This document shows, piece by piece, positions 63,122 through 64,000 of a stretch of 64,000 bases of DNA (position 1 is its first letter; each line of letters starts with the position of its first letter). Both the position numbers and the translations under genes were made by a program. Under the pieces are notes generated by a model. That model did no database searches, was not told the origin of the DNA, and was given only the letters and a program-made list of their open reading frames with translations. The DNA is from Sphingomonas natans (GTDB taxonomy: Bacteria; Pseudomonadota; Alphaproteobacteria; Sphingomonadales; Sphingomonadaceae). The stretch spans positions 62,001 to 126,000 of the forward strand of contig NZ_JAUOTP010000011.1 in NCBI RefSeq assembly GCF_030546695.1, written 5' to 3'.

Positions 63122-64000
63122 GTGTCGCGCGAAAGCATCTTCATCGCCGCGCTGCGCGGGCTGGCACGGGATCCTGCGGCGCGCGACCTGATCGACGACG
63201 CCGCGGTGCTGACGGTCGGCGGCACCGCGCTCGTCCTGACCCACGACATGATCGTCGAGGGCGTCCATTATCTGCCCGCCGATCCGCCCGAAGATGTGGC
63301 GTGGAAGCTCGTCGCGGTGAACCTGTCCGACCTCGCCGCGAAGGGCGCGCGGCCGATCGGCGTGTTGCTCGGCTATGCGCTGGGCGAGGATGAGTGGAAC
63401 CTGCGCTTCGTCGCCGGCCTGCGCGATATTCTGGCGCATTATGATGTCCCCTTGCTCGGCGGTGACACCGTCGCCGGCCAAATGGGCACACCACGTATGT
63501 TGGGGCTTACCGCGATCGGCGAGGCGCCGGCGGGCGGCGCGCCGTCGAGAACGGGAGCGCAGATCGACGACATCTGCTACGTCACCGGCGCGATCGGCGC
63601 GGCGGGGATCGGGCTGGCTGTCGCGCTCGGCGAGCGGAGCGGACCGGCGAGCGCGCTCGCCGCCTATCGCCGGCCGGTCCCCCGCCTGGCCGAGGGGCGA
63701 GTGCTCGCGCCGCACATCAACGCGATGATGGACGTCTCGGACGGCCTGCTGATCGACGCGATGCGGATGGCGCAGGCGAGCGGCATCGGCCTGACGATCG
63801 ATCTCGATGCCGTGCCGCTCGCCCCGGCCTGCCCCGACGACCAGGCGGGCCGGATCGCCGCCGCCAGCGCGGGCGACGATTACGAACTGCTCTTCGCCGC
63901 TCCCGTCGATGCGATGCTCCCTTCGTTCGGCGACGTAGCGATCACCGCGATCGGGCGCTTCCAGGCCGAGGAAGGCTTCGTCCTCATCGACCGCGACGGC
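63122..64000 (+). CDS. thiL: Thiamine-monophosphate kinase ThiL (3' end outside window)
   Basis: ThiL phosphorylates thiamine phosphate to thiamine pyrophosphate. The 293 visible residues include the ATP/Mg region LIDDAAVLTVGGTALVLTHD, VAVNLSDLAAKGARPIGVLL, DVPLLGGDTVAG and VSDGLLIDAMRMAQASGIGL, all in PurM-superfamily order. The gene runs off the right edge before its end. Start is GTG at 63122; 14 bp separate it from the creatininase-like gene, so they may be co-transcribed. thiC lies far upstream under its riboswitch, so the thiamine genes are dispersed. Confidence 0.93.
   Translation, partial: MSRESIFIAALRGLARDPAARDLIDDAAVLTVGGTALVLTHDMIVEGVHYLPADPPEDVAWKLVAVNLSDLAAKGARPIGVLLGYALGEDEWNLRFVAGLRDILAHYDVPLLGGDTVAGQMGTPRMLGLTAIGEAPAGGAPSRTGAQIDDICYVTGAIGAAGIGLAVALGERSGPASALAAYRRPVPRLAEGRVLAPHINAMMDVSDGLLIDAMRMAQASGIGLTIDLDAVPLAPACPDDQAGRIAAASAGDDYELLFAAPVDAMLPSFGDVAITAIGRFQAEEGFVLIDRDG

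Overview
This window comes from a G+C-rich alphaproteobacterial chromosome, most likely Sphingomonadales (Sphingomonas-like). The evidence is the gene content (UrcA protein, ECF41 sigma factor with an AhpD-like partner, DUF1674, EgtB/EgtD, PduO-type cobalamin adenosyltransferase, SixA) together with several families of intergenic repeats that look like those scattered through sphingomonad genomes. The genus is inferred, not proven. I found no rRNA, tRNA, CRISPR array, complete insertion sequence or replication origin by eye.

1-7.3 kb is one end of a flagellar cluster. flgB-flgC-flgD run leftward and flgD leaves the window. A short stator-like MotA/MotB pair, flgA, flgM, an flgN-like gene, flhA and the sigma-28 gene fliA run rightward. 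Good sigma-54 promoter matches precede flgB, flgA and flhA. Paired 18-bp palindromes precede flgB/motA and flhA. A sigma-28-like promoter precedes flgM. Together these outline a sigma-54 then sigma-28 hierarchy.

7.4-34.9 kb is mainly housekeeping: queuosine-precursor transporter, egtB-egtD, cobalamin adenosyltransferase, gluQRS, HNH nuclease, an ECF41 sigma operon with a recognisable target promoter, pepN, ltaE, DUF885 peptidase, argB, yggT-folD-marC, a membrane group with GtrA between two large GT-C-like proteins, rsmB, an AsmA-like protein and sufE. 34.9-38.0 kb is a rutB-rutC-rutD-rutA pyrimidine-degradation operon in an order different from E. coli. 38.1-44.3 kb holds a putative glycan-transfer protein, a glycine/tyrosine-rich secreted protein, a YfgM-like protein, bamB and thiC under a TPP riboswitch.

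44.3-50.2 kb is the accessory part. A clearly G+C-poor two-gene cassette (a soluble protein of unknown family plus a four-helix membrane protein, start and stop codons overlapping) is the best candidate for an undescribed system. Beside it are two antitoxin-type genes with no visible toxin, a GFA protein, a terminase-small-subunit-like protein, ung and nested inverted repeats.

50.2-64 kb returns to housekeeping: PhnA-like, GNAT, sixA, dinG-type helicase, an Atm1-type ABC exporter, M3 peptidase, recQ, YihY, an exported creatininase homologue with altered metal-site residues, and thiL running off the right edge.
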